NCBI RefSeq assembly: GCF_004335015.1
Contig: NZ_RQRU01000003.1
Coordinates: 248,001-312,000, forward strand
Length of the DNA stretch: 64,000 nucleotides
Direction of reading: 5' to 3'
From: Psychrobacter pygoscelis
GTDB taxonomy: Bacteria > Pseudomonadota > Gammaproteobacteria > Pseudomonadales > Moraxellaceae
Shown here: piece by piece, positions 55,400 through 64,000 of the stretch
Layout of the letters: each line of letters begins with the position of its first letter
Position numbering within the stretch: position 1 is the first letter of the stretch
Made by a program: the position numbers and the translations under genes
Notes under the pieces: model-generated
Seen by the model: the letters and a program-made list of their open reading frames with translations, nothing else
The model's database searches: none
What the model was told of the DNA's origin: nothing

Positions 55400-55447
55400 A
55401 TATTAAATAATAGTATCTAGATAATTAGCAAAAGCCTAGCGGAGCCC

Positions 55448-55522
55448 AAGTTGGTATCACTGTTTCTTCATACTTTATATGGTTAACCTTAAGGTATGAA
55501 CTAACGGTGACCAACTTTTTGA
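55448..55522 (+). terminator. Structured element between yajC and secD (possible terminator or attenuator)
   Basis: Outer stem AAGTTGGT-AT-CAC (55448-55460) pairs with GGTGACCAACTT (55506-55517). An inner stem pairs TTCATAC with GTATGAA. TTTTT closes the outer stem. It could end part of the yajC transcript and leave secDF partly independent. Confidence 0.45.
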
Positions 55523-55627
55523 TTCTAGAATGTATTTTGGTTTTAGAATGATAAGGTCTGAGTAGCCTATCCTCCGCCCCTGTGCTGCCCTCGCCACTCT
55601 TGTCTCAGTCAATATGAAGAAGTGATT

Positions 55628-57505
55628 ATGCAATATCCCGCTTGGAAATATTTAGTTATCGTCGTGGTGCTGTTCTTCGCTGGCCTCTACGCCCTTCCCA
55701 ACCTGTATCCTGATGAAGATGCGGTTCAGATCACCAGTGAATCTGCTGGCACTCAGTTAACTGAAGGTGTATTGACCCAAGCGCAGTCATTACTTAAAGA
55801 AGCTGGCATTAACTATCATGGCGGCACTTTTGAGGATAACAGTGCATTGGTCCGATTGGATAACGCCGAAGATCAGCTAAGAGCTCAAGAAGTCCTTAGA
55901 AAAGACTTGGGAGATGACTATGTCGTCGCCCTAAACTTAGCACAGACTACCCCACAGTGGCTGCGCGACTTTGGCGCAAAACCTATGAAGCTCGGTCTCG
56001 ACTTACGTGGTGGTGTTCGCTTTGTGCTTGAAGTCGATATGAATAAGGCTTTAAATCAGCGCCTAGAAAGTGCTAGCCGCGATGTGCGCCGTGAGCTTAG
56101 AGCTGAGCGTATCGCTGTTAAAGGCATCAAAGCTGAGCAAAAAGGCCTGATCCTGCATTTTAATGATACAGATGCTCGAGATCGCGCTCAGAATATATTG
56201 CAAAGCAGTATGGGCAATAACTTCAACTTGCAATCTTCAATGGATCAGCAAGGTGCGGCGCTGGTGATGACCTATAACGACGCTACTATTGACGAGCTAA
56301 ATCAGTATGCTGTCGGTCAAAACCTAACAACTCTACGCAATCGTATTAATGAGCTGGGCGTAGCAGAGGCTCTAGTACAGTCACAAGGTGCTAATCGTAT
56401 TGTCGTAGAGCTACCTGGCGTTCAAGATACTGCTGAGGCCAAACGAGTATTGGGTCGCACCGCGAACCTTGAGTTCCGTATGGTGGCTAAGAATAGCGAA
56501 GACTACTTTGGTGGTATTCCTCCTGCTGGTACAGAAGCTTTTCCCTTTGAGACTTTAGATGGCCCTCCAGTACTGCTTGAGCGTCAAGCTATCGTTACGG
56601 GTGATAAAGTGACTAACGCACAGACCAGCTTGGATGAGAATGGTCGACCTGAGGTTAACATTACCTTAGATAGCGCCGGTGGTAAGCTGATGCAGAATGC
56701 GACCAGTCAAGCAGTCGGTGAGCAAATGGCGGTACTGTTCATTGAAAATAAACAACGTATCACCTATGAGCAAGACCCACAAACTGGCGAAACTGTAGAA
56801 GTACGCACACCATATGCTGAAACTAAGGTGATCAACCGTGCTAATATTCAAGCAGTCTTAGGTTCTTCATTCCGTATCACTGGTCTAGATAGTAACGCTG
56901 AGGCAGCTGAGCTTGCCTTGCTACTTCGCTCAGGCGCCCTAGCCGCACCGATGTATTTCGTCGAAGAGCGAACGATTGGCCCATCACTTGGTCAGGAAAA
57001 TATCGATAAAGGTCTCTTTTCAACCCAAGTCGGCTATCTGTTAGTCTTCGTATTTATGATTATCTTTTATCGCTTATTTGGTCTCATTGCTAACGTCGCA
57101 TTGGCCATTAACGTCATAATCATGGTCGCTATCATGTCTATTCTAGGCTCTTCTCTTACCCTTCCAGGTATCGCTGGTATTGTCTTAACTATCGGTATGG
57201 CAGTAGATGCTAACGTGCTGATATTTGAGCGTATTCGTGAAGAGTTGGCCAATGGCGTCAGGCCAAAGTCTGCTATTGTCGCTGGGTTTGATCGCGCCTT
57301 TAGTAGTATTTTTGATGCCAATATTACGACTTTACTGGTGGCATTCATCCTCTTCGCTATTGGTACTGGCCCTATTAAAGGCTTTGCTATTACTCTAGCG
57401 ATCGGTATTGTCAGCTCACTGTTTACTGCTATTTTGGTAACTCGCGCTCTAGTGCAGCTTGCCTACGGTAAACGCAAATCCGTCAAACAGTTGAGCATCG
57501 GCTAG
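55628..57505 (+). CDS. secD: Protein translocase subunit SecD
   Basis: 625-residue RND-type membrane protein that, with SecF, uses the proton gradient to pull exported proteins through SecYEG. One helix is N-terminal, then the large periplasmic P1 domain with LGLDLRGGVRFVLEVDM near residue 120, and five C-terminal helices from about 465 (VGYLLVFVFMIIFYR, LPGIAGIVLTIGMAVDANVLIFERIREE). The Asp in GMAVDANV is the proton-relay residue of the family. The ATG at 55628 with AAGAAG upstream is preferred to the GTG at 55622. secF starts ten bases after the stop, so they form an operon. Confidence 0.97.
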   Translation: MQYPAWKYLVIVVVLFFAGLYALPNLYPDEDAVQITSESAGTQLTEGVLTQAQSLLKEAGINYHGGTFEDNSALVRLDNAEDQLRAQEVLRKDLGDDYVVALNLAQTTPQWLRDFGAKPMKLGLDLRGGVRFVLEVDMNKALNQRLESASRDVRRELRAERIAVKGIKAEQKGLILHFNDTDARDRAQNILQSSMGNNFNLQSSMDQQGAALVMTYNDATIDELNQYAVGQNLTTLRNRINELGVAEALVQSQGANRIVVELPGVQDTAEAKRVLGRTANLEFRMVAKNSEDYFGGIPPAGTEAFPFETLDGPPVLLERQAIVTGDKVTNAQTSLDENGRPEVNITLDSAGGKLMQNATSQAVGEQMAVLFIENKQRITYEQDPQTGETVEVRTPYAETKVINRANIQAVLGSSFRITGLDSNAEAAELALLLRSGALAAPMYFVEERTIGPSLGQENIDKGLFSTQVGYLLVFVFMIIFYRLFGLIANVALAINVIIMVAIMSILGSSLTLPGIAGIVLTIGMAVDANVLIFERIREELANGVRPKSAIVAGFDRAFSSIFDANITTLLVAFILFAIGTGPIKGFAITLAIGIVSSLFTAILVTRALVQLAYGKRKSVKQLSIG

Positions 57506-57514
57506 GAGATTATA

Positions 57515-58753
57515 ATGGCGATTGAACAAAACAATCCAAACACGGGTAATAATACCCCAACTACCCCAAGTAGTGATGCCAACCTGAGTGCTGCTGAGCG
57601 TCGTCGTAGACGTCGTAGCAAGCCTCGCCGTGATGGCAAAGGCAGCAACGCAAAGACCAACCACGAGACACTTAATAAAAAATCTCGCTCCACTACTGAC
57701 TTAACTGCCCCCGTATCGACGTCAGGTGACACGTCTATTGACACTGATAGCGCAGCAGATGATGCTGCTATCGCCGAAGGTGGTTTGAAAGCTGTTGGTA
57801 ATCAGCGCATCATTGGTTTTATGAAGATTGAAAAACCAATGGCACTGCTCTCTTTGCTATTGGTCATAGGCAGTATTATAGCCATCGCTGTTAATGGCTT
57901 AAATCTAGGCTTAGACTTTACCGGCGGGGTCTCAACCGATGTCACTTACGAGCAACCTGTGGAGCAAACAGAAGTCGTTAATGCCTTGGCGAGCAATGGC
58001 TTTAATGATGCGGTAGTTCAGTATCTGGGTACTAGAAAAGAGCTTTTGGTTCGCCTGCCGCCCCAGTCCGACAGTGTCGATGGTCTTAACACAGCGCTAA
58101 ATGCTGCTTTAGATCTTCCCAATAATAATGCTGAAATTAGCAATGTTAATATTATTGGTAGCCAAGTCGGTAATGAAGTCTATCTAAACTCGGTCATGGC
58201 CTTAGCTTTAGCACTTACTTGTATGCTTGGTTATGTCGCCTTGCGCTTTCAGTTTAAGCTCGCACTCGGCGCTGTGGTAGCGCTATTCCATGACACGATT
58301 GTCACAGTGGGTGTCTTCGCTCTATTCGGCTGGCCCTTTGACTTAACGGTATTAGCGGCAGTATTAGCTCTGATCGGTTACTCTCTAAACGATACCATTG
58401 TCGTCTATGACCGAATCCGTGAGAACTTCCGCCGAGTTCGTGGTATCTCGCCGCGGCAGATTCTGGATCTATCATTGACCGAAACGCTACGCCGGACGAT
58501 CATGACTATTACCACTGTATTACTGGTTGTTCTAGCTATGATGTTCTTGGGTGGTGAGGGGCTATACTGGTTCTCAGTGGCACTATTTATTGGTCTACTG
58601 GCAGGTACTTATTCTTCTGTCTACATCGCCAGCTCAATTCCACTACGCATGGGACTATCGCGTGATGACTTTGTGGTTAAGGTCAAGCCTGAATTTGAGG
58701 AAGAAGTAGTAACCTTTAATGACCCTAAGATGTTTGAGCAAGAACAGTCTTAA
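57515..58753 (+). CDS. secF: Protein translocase subunit SecF with long charged N-terminus
   Basis: 412-residue partner of SecD; E. coli SecF has 323. The SecF core begins near residue 100 (FMKIEKPMALLSLLLVIGSI) and holds LGLDFTGGVSTDV (near 130) and, in the C-terminal helices, LAAVLALIGYSLNDTIVVYDRIREN with the family Asp. The additional N-terminus (residues 1-95) is polar, with an arginine run AERRRRRRSKPRRDGKG at about 27-43 and an acidic stretch TDSADDAAIAE-like near 75-90. It would lie in the cytoplasm. GGAG before the ATG at 57515 supports this start, so the extension appears real. Confidence 0.96.
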   Translation: MAIEQNNPNTGNNTPTTPSSDANLSAAERRRRRRSKPRRDGKGSNAKTNHETLNKKSRSTTDLTAPVSTSGDTSIDTDSAADDAAIAEGGLKAVGNQRIIGFMKIEKPMALLSLLLVIGSIIAIAVNGLNLGLDFTGGVSTDVTYEQPVEQTEVVNALASNGFNDAVVQYLGTRKELLVRLPPQSDSVDGLNTALNAALDLPNNNAEISNVNIIGSQVGNEVYLNSVMALALALTCMLGYVALRFQFKLALGAVVALFHDTIVTVGVFALFGWPFDLTVLAAVLALIGYSLNDTIVVYDRIRENFRRVRGISPRQILDLSLTETLRRTIMTITTVLLVVLAMMFLGGEGLYWFSVALFIGLLAGTYSSVYIASSIPLRMGLSRDDFVVKVKPEFEEEVVTFNDPKMFEQEQS

Positions 58754-58792
58754 GATAGAACTGCTGTCTTAAGTTAACAATTATTTTAAATT

Positions 58793-58822
58793 AGAAAAGC
58801 ACCTATTATTAGGTGCTTTTCT
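58793..58822 (+). terminator. Terminator of secDF
   Basis: Perfect 13-bp stem AGAAAAGCACCTA / TAGGTGCTTTTCT with a four-base loop, 40 bp after the secF stop. Confidence 0.85.
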
Positions 58823-58901
58823 ATTGAAGTGAAGTTAATTTTTGAAGATCTTATTAAGACGATACCACTAATCTATTACGCGATAAGAGCCGAAGCCTGC
58901 T

Positions 58902-60341
58902 ATGCCAAATACCGTATCATCTAGCACCACGCCGCCGCCTTTAGACCATCGCTATCGTCATATCGTGGCTATCGCGCTGCCTGTATTATTTGCCAATCTG
59001 GCAATGCCGCTACAAGGGGTTATCGATACCGCTATCGTTGGTCATATGCCTAAAGCAGCTAACTTAGCAGGCATGGGGCTTGCTATTCAGCTATTAACAC
59101 TCCTGCTCGTTAGCTTTAACTTTTTGCAATACGCTTCTTCAGGGCTATCGGCCCAAGCGCTAGGCAGTGCAACAAAGTCAGGAGATAAAGCTTCAGCTTC
59201 GACTAAAGCTAATAATAAGTACCATTTATCACCACATCAACTTGCAGCGCCTAAATTACTGTCTATCTTACAACGCGCTCTTATTCTTGCCATTACCATT
59301 GGTGGGTTGCTGCTGCTACTAAAGCCTTTGATAGTGGATTTTGGCTTGCACTTGTTAGCGGCCAGTCCAGCGAGTGGCGCTGCTGCCAAGACTTATCTTG
59401 ACGTTCGGCTATGGGGCGTCATGGCAGAGCTGATGAACTTTGCCTTTATCGGTTGGTTTGCCGGTCAAGGCCGCACTCGCTATTTACTCTATCAGCAAAG
59501 TGGTATTGCGATCTTAAATATTGGCCTGACGTTGTGGTTCGTATTCGGTTTAGACATGGGACTTAAAGGTGTGGCTCTGGGCACGACCATTGCCTACTGG
59601 ATTGGCTTCGTCATCGCACTGTCACTGGCAAAGATGCATTTACGAGTGTCTGTTAAAGCTTTATTTACCATAGATAGTGAAGCCTTTACTCGCTCGAAGA
59701 TGCTTAGGCTATTTTCGTTAAATAAAGATATCTTTATTCGCACCCTTATACTAACCGTTAGCTTCGCTTGGTTGACTCGGTTATCAGCACTCAGCGGCGA
59801 TCTGGTGTTGGCTGTCAATACTATCTTACTTCAAGTACTAACTATCTCTGCCCTTGCTTTGGATGGCGTCGCAGTAGCTGCCGAGACTTTAAGTGGTCAG
59901 GCTGCAGGACGCAAAGACTGGGAGCAGTTCCGCTTAATTATTAAGCGTACTGGCATTGTAAGCTATGTCTTGGCTTTTTTCTTAAGCTGTATTTGGTGGT
60001 TAGCCATGCCCTACTATTTACCACTTATGACAGATCTTCAACCCGTCATAGACTTAGCATTTGACTACCGCTGGTACGCTATCATGCTGCCTATCATCGG
60101 TGTCGGTGCCTACTGGCTTGATGGGATATTTTTTGGACTTACTGCGGGTTATGCTATCCGTAATGCCGCCCTGCTGTTAGCACTAATATTCTTCCCCTTA
60201 AGCTCATTACTGTTTTGGTTATTTGGTATGCATGGCATCTGGTTAAGTGTGTGTAGTTTATTGCTACTGAGGATGTTAATTTTAGGAGGCTATCTTCTGC
60301 GGATGACTTTCGATAGTAGTAGTAATACTCTAATTGACTAG
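58902..60341 (+). CDS. MATE-family efflux transporter (DinF-like)
   Basis: 479-residue inner-membrane exporter with about 12 helices in two six-helix bundles. The N-terminal HIVAIALPVLFANLAMPLQGVIDTAIVGHM and, in the second half, ALDGVAVAAETLSGQAAGRKDW are typical of the DinF branch of MATE proteins, which use sodium or proton gradients to export drugs or metabolites. A polar insertion (SATKSGDKASASTKANNKYHL, split by position 100) sits between helices 2 and 3. The gene stands alone between two terminators. The exported substrate is not evident. Confidence 0.92.
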   Translation: MPNTVSSSTTPPPLDHRYRHIVAIALPVLFANLAMPLQGVIDTAIVGHMPKAANLAGMGLAIQLLTLLLVSFNFLQYASSGLSAQALGSATKSGDKASASTKANNKYHLSPHQLAAPKLLSILQRALILAITIGGLLLLLKPLIVDFGLHLLAASPASGAAAKTYLDVRLWGVMAELMNFAFIGWFAGQGRTRYLLYQQSGIAILNIGLTLWFVFGLDMGLKGVALGTTIAYWIGFVIALSLAKMHLRVSVKALFTIDSEAFTRSKMLRLFSLNKDIFIRTLILTVSFAWLTRLSALSGDLVLAVNTILLQVLTISALALDGVAVAAETLSGQAAGRKDWEQFRLIIKRTGIVSYVLAFFLSCIWWLAMPYYLPLMTDLQPVIDLAFDYRWYAIMLPIIGVGAYWLDGIFFGLTAGYAIRNAALLLALIFFPLSSLLFWLFGMHGIWLSVCSLLLLRMLILGGYLLRMTFDSSSNTLID

Positions 60342-60501
60342 CTTGATTGCAAAGTCTGGGTATCGACTTTGCGAAATGACAAGCAAACCAACCATAATCG
60401 CAATCTTAAAGTCATTAATATGATGACGATAAACAAGCGTGCTTTATAGTTGATTGACTATCGTTTATTTAGCGCTTGCTGATAGCTAAATTAGCTATAA
60501 T

Positions 60502-60540
60502 AAAAAAGCCATGACCTTAATAAAGATCATGGCTTTTATC
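60502..60540. terminator. Bidirectional terminator between the MATE gene and purF
   Basis: AAAAGCCATGA pairs with TCATGGCTTTT around a 12-base loop, with T runs on both strands, between convergent genes. Confidence 0.85.
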
Positions 60541-60610
60541 TTTGACATCACTATAAATACTTAATGATGAGGCTTTAGAGATATCTCATCATTGCAGTTT
60601 TAGCTTCTAA

Positions 60611-62149
60611 CTATATCTGTTCGGCGATACCGGTCATGTCCACCGGCGTGTCAGCAACAACCTGCACCCCTTTTTTACCCGCTTTGGCCGTATCACTACG
60701 CTGCTCTTGTAAGTAGTCAAGATAGGCTTCATTGATTTGACCTGTGATATAACAGCCATTAAAGACCGCACAGTCAAAGCCTTCTACTCGGCTATGCTTG
60801 GTATCTTTTACCGCATCTATGAGATCTTCTAAATCCTGAAAAATCAAGCGGTCCGCACCGATAATCTCACGCACTTCTTCTACTGTATGCCCAGAAGCAA
60901 TCAACTCACTGCGTACCGGCATATCGATACCGTAGACATTAGGGTACTTAACTGGTGGCGCTGCACTCGCAAAAAATACTTTTTCAGCACCGGCATCGCG
61001 GGCCATCTGAATGATCTCGTGACAAGTTGTCCCACGCACTATTGAGTCATCAACCAATAGCACATTTTTGCCTTTAAACTCTAACGGCACAGCACTAAGC
61101 TTCTGCCGAACTGACTTTTTGCGCTGCTGCTGACCCGGCATAATGAAGGTACGGCCAATATAGCGGTTTTTCATAAAACCTTCACGGTACTTGATATTCA
61201 GCTTGAGCGCCAGCTCCATCGCAGAAGTTCGTGACGTATCAGGGATGGGGATAACCACGTCAATATCATGCGCCTCTCCCCACTCGTGCAGTATCTTTTG
61301 CGCAAGTTTCTCGCCCATACGCAATCGCGACTTGTACACAGAGATATTGTCCATAATAGAGTCTGGCCGCGCAAAATAGACATACTCAAAGATACAAGGG
61401 GTATATTCTTTAGCTGGAGCACATTGCTGGGTATGTAGATTGTGCTCCAAGTCAATAAAGATCGCCTCACCTGGGCGTACATCACGAATAATGCTAAAAC
61501 CAGAACCCGTCAATGCTACCGACTCAGAGGCTACCATATATTCGGTACCACCATTGGCAGCTAAGCGCTCACCAAATATTAGCGGCCGAATACCATTAGG
61601 ATCACGAAAGGCCAATAAGCCATGACCCGTAATAAGTGCTACGACACCATAAGCCCCTTCTAAACGCTTATACATCGAGCTCACGGCAGCAAAGATATCA
61701 TCAGCACTGGCATGAGTCTTATCCAAATCTTGGATTTCATGCGCCAAGACATTCAGCAGCACCTCAGAGTCTGAGTCAGTATTAAGATGACGGCGATCTT
61801 CTTTGTATAAAGACTCTGCCAGACTTGCGGCATTGGTCAAGTTACCATTGTGAGCCAGCGTGATGCCATAAGGCGAGTTGACATAAAATGGCTGCGCCTC
61901 TGCACTGCTAGAGGTTCCCGCAGTTGGGTAACGAACGTGGCCTATACCGAACTTGCCGATTAAGCGCAGCATATGACGAGTCATAAAAACATCGCGCACC
62001 ATGCCATTCTCTTTTCGCAAATACAACCGCCCATCTTGCAGTGTCACAATGCCAGCAGCATCTTGACCACGGTGCTGAAGCATCGTCAATGCGTCATACA
62101 AAATTTGATTGACAGGCTCGTGCGCTGCAACTCCAACGACTCCACACAT
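60611..62149 (-). CDS. purF: Amidophosphoribosyltransferase PurF
   Basis: First committed enzyme of purine synthesis: transfers glutamine nitrogen to PRPP. The 512-residue protein has the catalytic Cys2 at the N-terminus (MCGVVGV, no propeptide), the glutaminase domain to about 230 ([15 protein letters not shown]-type [10 protein letters not shown]) and the PRPP loop [13 protein letters not shown] near 360. The C-terminal 30 residues form a variable tail. It follows cvpA after 152 bp in the order cvpA-purF, as in E. coli; control by a purine repressor could not be seen. Confidence 0.97.
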   Translation of the reverse strand: MCGVVGVAAHEPVNQILYDALTMLQHRGQDAAGIVTLQDGRLYLRKENGMVRDVFMTRHMLRLIGKFGIGHVRYPTAGTSSSAEAQPFYVNSPYGITLAHNGNLTNAASLAESLYKEDRRHLNTDSDSEVLLNVLAHEIQDLDKTHASADDIFAAVSSMYKRLEGAYGVVALITGHGLLAFRDPNGIRPLIFGERLAANGGTEYMVASESVALTGSGFSIIRDVRPGEAIFIDLEHNLHTQQCAPAKEYTPCIFEYVYFARPDSIMDNISVYKSRLRMGEKLAQKILHEWGEAHDIDVVIPIPDTSRTSAMELALKLNIKYREGFMKNRYIGRTFIMPGQQQRKKSVRQKLSAVPLEFKGKNVLLVDDSIVRGTTCHEIIQMARDAGAEKVFFASAAPPVKYPNVYGIDMPVRSELIASGHTVEEVREIIGADRLIFQDLEDLIDAVKDTKHSRVEGFDCAVFNGCYITGQINEAYLDYLQEQRSDTAKAGKKGVQVVADTPVDMTGIAEQI

Positions 62150-62301
62150 ATCTCTACCTTACGATTGAATAACAGTTAAATAAATTCTTGCCAGCGTACT
62201 GTCCACATCGTTATCTACCGCTGGAGCAATAACGAACACTTACAAACATTAAAGGGCTAAATAAGTCTACTTAGTCATCACCAATGACAAGTATCTGTAG
62301 A

Positions 62302-62802
62302 TTACTTCGGTGTATTAACCTGATCCCAAGCCACGCCCATAACTTCATAAGTCAGGGTCTTAGCCATCGGGGCAAATGGCATCAGCTCAGGCGCTAGTAC
62401 AGAACGTTGCCAAACTGGTGTCTGCACCAATATTGGTGCTGCCATGCTAAGCATCACTAGCACAATCAATACATGCTTGCCTGTACCGATCACTGCTCCA
62501 GCTAGCTTATCGACCAAACTAAGGTGAAGCGCTCTAATGGCGCTAGAAAATACAAAAGCAAGCAGATGCATAATCACGATGACCACCAATACAACGGCCA
62601 AAAACGCTAGCGCCATCTGTAGCACAGGACTTTGTACCAAGCCTGCCATCTGCGGCGCAACAGAGTCGGCTAATCGCGTCGCTGCTACTAAAGCAATAAA
62701 CCAGCCCACCAGACCAAGTACAGACTTGACCAGACCCGCTTGAAAACCACGCCATAAACCCATCAACACAATGACTGCAATCGCGATATCCAATCCGCTC
62801 AT
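62302..62802 (-). CDS. cvpA: CvpA family membrane protein
   Basis: 166-residue protein with four predicted membrane helices, known from E. coli as required for colicin V production and as the partner gene of purF. The ATG at 62802 (GAGG five bases upstream) gives MSGLDIAIAVIVLMGLWRGFQAG, the standard family N-terminus; a longer frame to 62880 is rejected. The conserved GLVKSVLGLVGWFIALVAA and VDKLAGAVIGTGKHVL segments are present. It lies between pyrD and purF on the same strand; a single nucleotide-synthesis transcript is possible. Confidence 0.93.
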   Translation of the reverse strand: MSGLDIAIAVIVLMGLWRGFQAGLVKSVLGLVGWFIALVAATRLADSVAPQMAGLVQSPVLQMALAFLAVVLVVIVIMHLLAFVFSSAIRALHLSLVDKLAGAVIGTGKHVLIVLVMLSMAAPILVQTPVWQRSVLAPELMPFAPMAKTLTYEVMGVAWDQVNTPK

Positions 62803-62950
62803 TTTTACCTCACTATGTTGGTTTATTGATGCTAGAAAATTGATAATTAAACAAGGTGATTTTACCCATAAAGCGCCCACCTAGACCTTTTATTCGAGCC
62901 AAAAAAGAGTAGCATTAATCCAGCTCAAGATGGTCGCGTGTAGGTGTGAC

Positions 62951-63985
62951 CTACTCTTCTAAAGCGTCGTAATAACCGCCAATAGCTTGAATACAAGACT
63001 GCACCAGTCCCGGACCTTTATAGATAAGTCCAGAGTATAACTGAACCAAATCAGCACCTGCCTGAATCTTTTTCACAGCTTTATCACCGCTATCGATCCC
63101 CCCTACACCGACCAATGCGACTTGATTCTCTAGCCGCTCAGCAAATTTTTGCAGTACCTGGGTGCTCTTTTGGCTAACGGGGCGACCTGACAACCCACCC
63201 GTCTCATCACCGAATGGTAGATCCTCTACTCCGACTCGGCTTAAGGTCGTATTGGTGGTAATAAGGCCATCTATCTCAAAGTCAAGCAGCTGCTTGGCAA
63301 TATAATCAATTTGTTCGTCATCTAAATCAGGGGCTACTTTCAATACTAGCGGCACATAAAAACCAAATTCAGTTGCTAGCTGGCTATGGCGCTCTTTAAT
63401 TGTATTTAGTAGTCCAGTCAGTGCGGCTCCGCTTTGCAAATCGCGTAGATTCTTGGTATTGGGCGAGGAGATATTGATCGTGATATAAGAGGCATGGGGG
63501 TATACGCGCTCCAAGCAATAGACATAATCGTCCGCAGCTTGCTCTACTGGAGTGACAGCATTTTTACCGATATTAATACCGATATTGCCCTTATACTGAC
63601 AACGTCTAACATTTTCTACGAGGTGATCAACGCCTTTGTTGTTGAAGCCCATTCGATTAATAATGGCCTCTGCCTGCTTAATTCGAAACAACCTTGGTTT
63701 AGCATTACCCTCTTGTGGCTTGGGAGTTACCGTACCAATCTCGATAAACCCAAAGCCCATCTCAGCTAGGGCATCGATATAGTCGCCGTTTTTGTCTAGT
63801 CCTGCCGCCAGTCCCACGGGGTTTGAGAACCTTAAGCCCATACTCTCTACTGGAAGAGATTGCTGACCGTAGATAAAGCCTAAAGCTCGTGCTTTATGGG
63901 CTTTTTCTAATAACGCTAAGGTCATGTCATGCGCACGTTCTGGATCCATATTAAACAAAAAAGGGCGAAGCAAGGCGTAGGACAT
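62951..63985 (-). CDS. pyrD: Quinone-dependent dihydroorotate dehydrogenase (class 2) PyrD
   Basis: Oxidises dihydroorotate to orotate in pyrimidine synthesis, passing electrons through FMN to quinone at the inner membrane. The 344-residue protein is complete. The N-terminal amphipathic helices ([25 protein letters not shown]) attach it to the membrane and bind quinone, which places it in class 2. The barrel has [31 protein letters not shown], the catalytic Ser region [17 protein letters not shown], and [24 protein letters not shown] near the C-terminus. It starts at 63985, 15 bases from the window end, so its promoter is outside. cvpA and purF follow on the same strand. Confidence 0.97.
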   Translation of the reverse strand: MSYALLRPFLFNMDPERAHDMTLALLEKAHKARALGFIYGQQSLPVESMGLRFSNPVGLAAGLDKNGDYIDALAEMGFGFIEIGTVTPKPQEGNAKPRLFRIKQAEAIINRMGFNNKGVDHLVENVRRCQYKGNIGINIGKNAVTPVEQAADDYVYCLERVYPHASYITINISSPNTKNLRDLQSGAALTGLLNTIKERHSQLATEFGFYVPLVLKVAPDLDDEQIDYIAKQLLDFEIDGLITTNTTLSRVGVEDLPFGDETGGLSGRPVSQKSTQVLQKFAERLENQVALVGVGGIDSGDKAVKKIQAGADLVQLYSGLIYKGPGLVQSCIQAIGGYYDALEE

Positions 63986-64000
63986 AAGAAGGCGAATACC

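Noticed and set aside
1..64000. tRNA, rRNA, transposase, integrase, prophage or toxin-antitoxin genes
   Set aside because: Looked for on both strands by eye; nothing convincing was found.

Overview
The window reads as chromosomal core DNA of a gammaproteobacterium, most likely Psychrobacter (Moraxellaceae). This is inferred from protein character, moderate G+C and gene order; no search was run. No rRNA, tRNA, CRISPR array, transposase or integrase was seen. About 43 protein genes are supported, nearly all intact. hrpA runs off the left edge; pyrD, at the right edge, is complete.

Layout. 1-12.2 kb, almost all minus strand: hrpA (RNA helicase), a Fur-box-preceded fasciclin lipoprotein, a membrane-anchored unknown, a HAD phosphatase, a coupled DUF1543/small-protein pair, a metallophosphoesterase, an alpha/beta hydrolase and an EamA transporter. 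12.4-18.6 kb, minus: proline catabolism, with PutA and a separately encoded C-terminal PutA-type domain, then an NCS2 purine permease. 19.3-24.9 kb, plus: tolQ-tolR-tolA-tolB, followed by an M28 peptidase lipoprotein (no pal) and an unlisted 49-residue lipoprotein. 25-29.6 kb: a flavodoxin-like protein, pgeF and rluD (minus), divergent from bamD (plus). 30-35.5 kb, plus: dnaG, rpoD and ybeD. 36.5-43.3 kb, plus: class Ia ribonucleotide reductase, with two NrdR boxes, nrdA, nrdB and the yfaE ferredoxin. nrdA and nrdB are separated by about 2.5 kb holding an AT-rich two-gene islet of mini beta-helix proteins between REP-like direct repeats, plus a secreted Sel1-like protein. 43.4-55 kb: degS-like protease, Nif3/YbgI protein, two convergent lytic transglycosylases (MltF-like and a LysM-rich MltD), a secreted NTF2-like protein and a CNNM/CBS protein. 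55-58.8 kb, plus: yajC-secD-secF. 58.9-64 kb: a MATE exporter (plus), then pyrD-cvpA-purF (minus).

Much of the window serves the envelope: Tol trans-envelope machine, BamD, SecDF-YajC, lytic transglycosylases and a DegS-type stress protease. The rest is largely DNA/RNA synthesis (DnaG, RpoD, NrdAB-YfaE), nucleotide supply (PurF, PyrD, NCS2) and proline use. Several core proteins carry extra low-complexity or charged segments compared with E. coli: RluD N-terminus, BamD C-terminus, DnaG linker, RpoD acidic tract and SecF N-terminus.

The most unusual points are the repeat-bounded islet between nrdA and nrdB, the split PutA with a strong hairpin between its two genes, a dispersed intergenic repeat upstream of both tolQ and rpoD, and the expanded LysM array of MltD. 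I did not find a clear, complete novel multi-gene system; the nrdA-nrdB islet is the best candidate.
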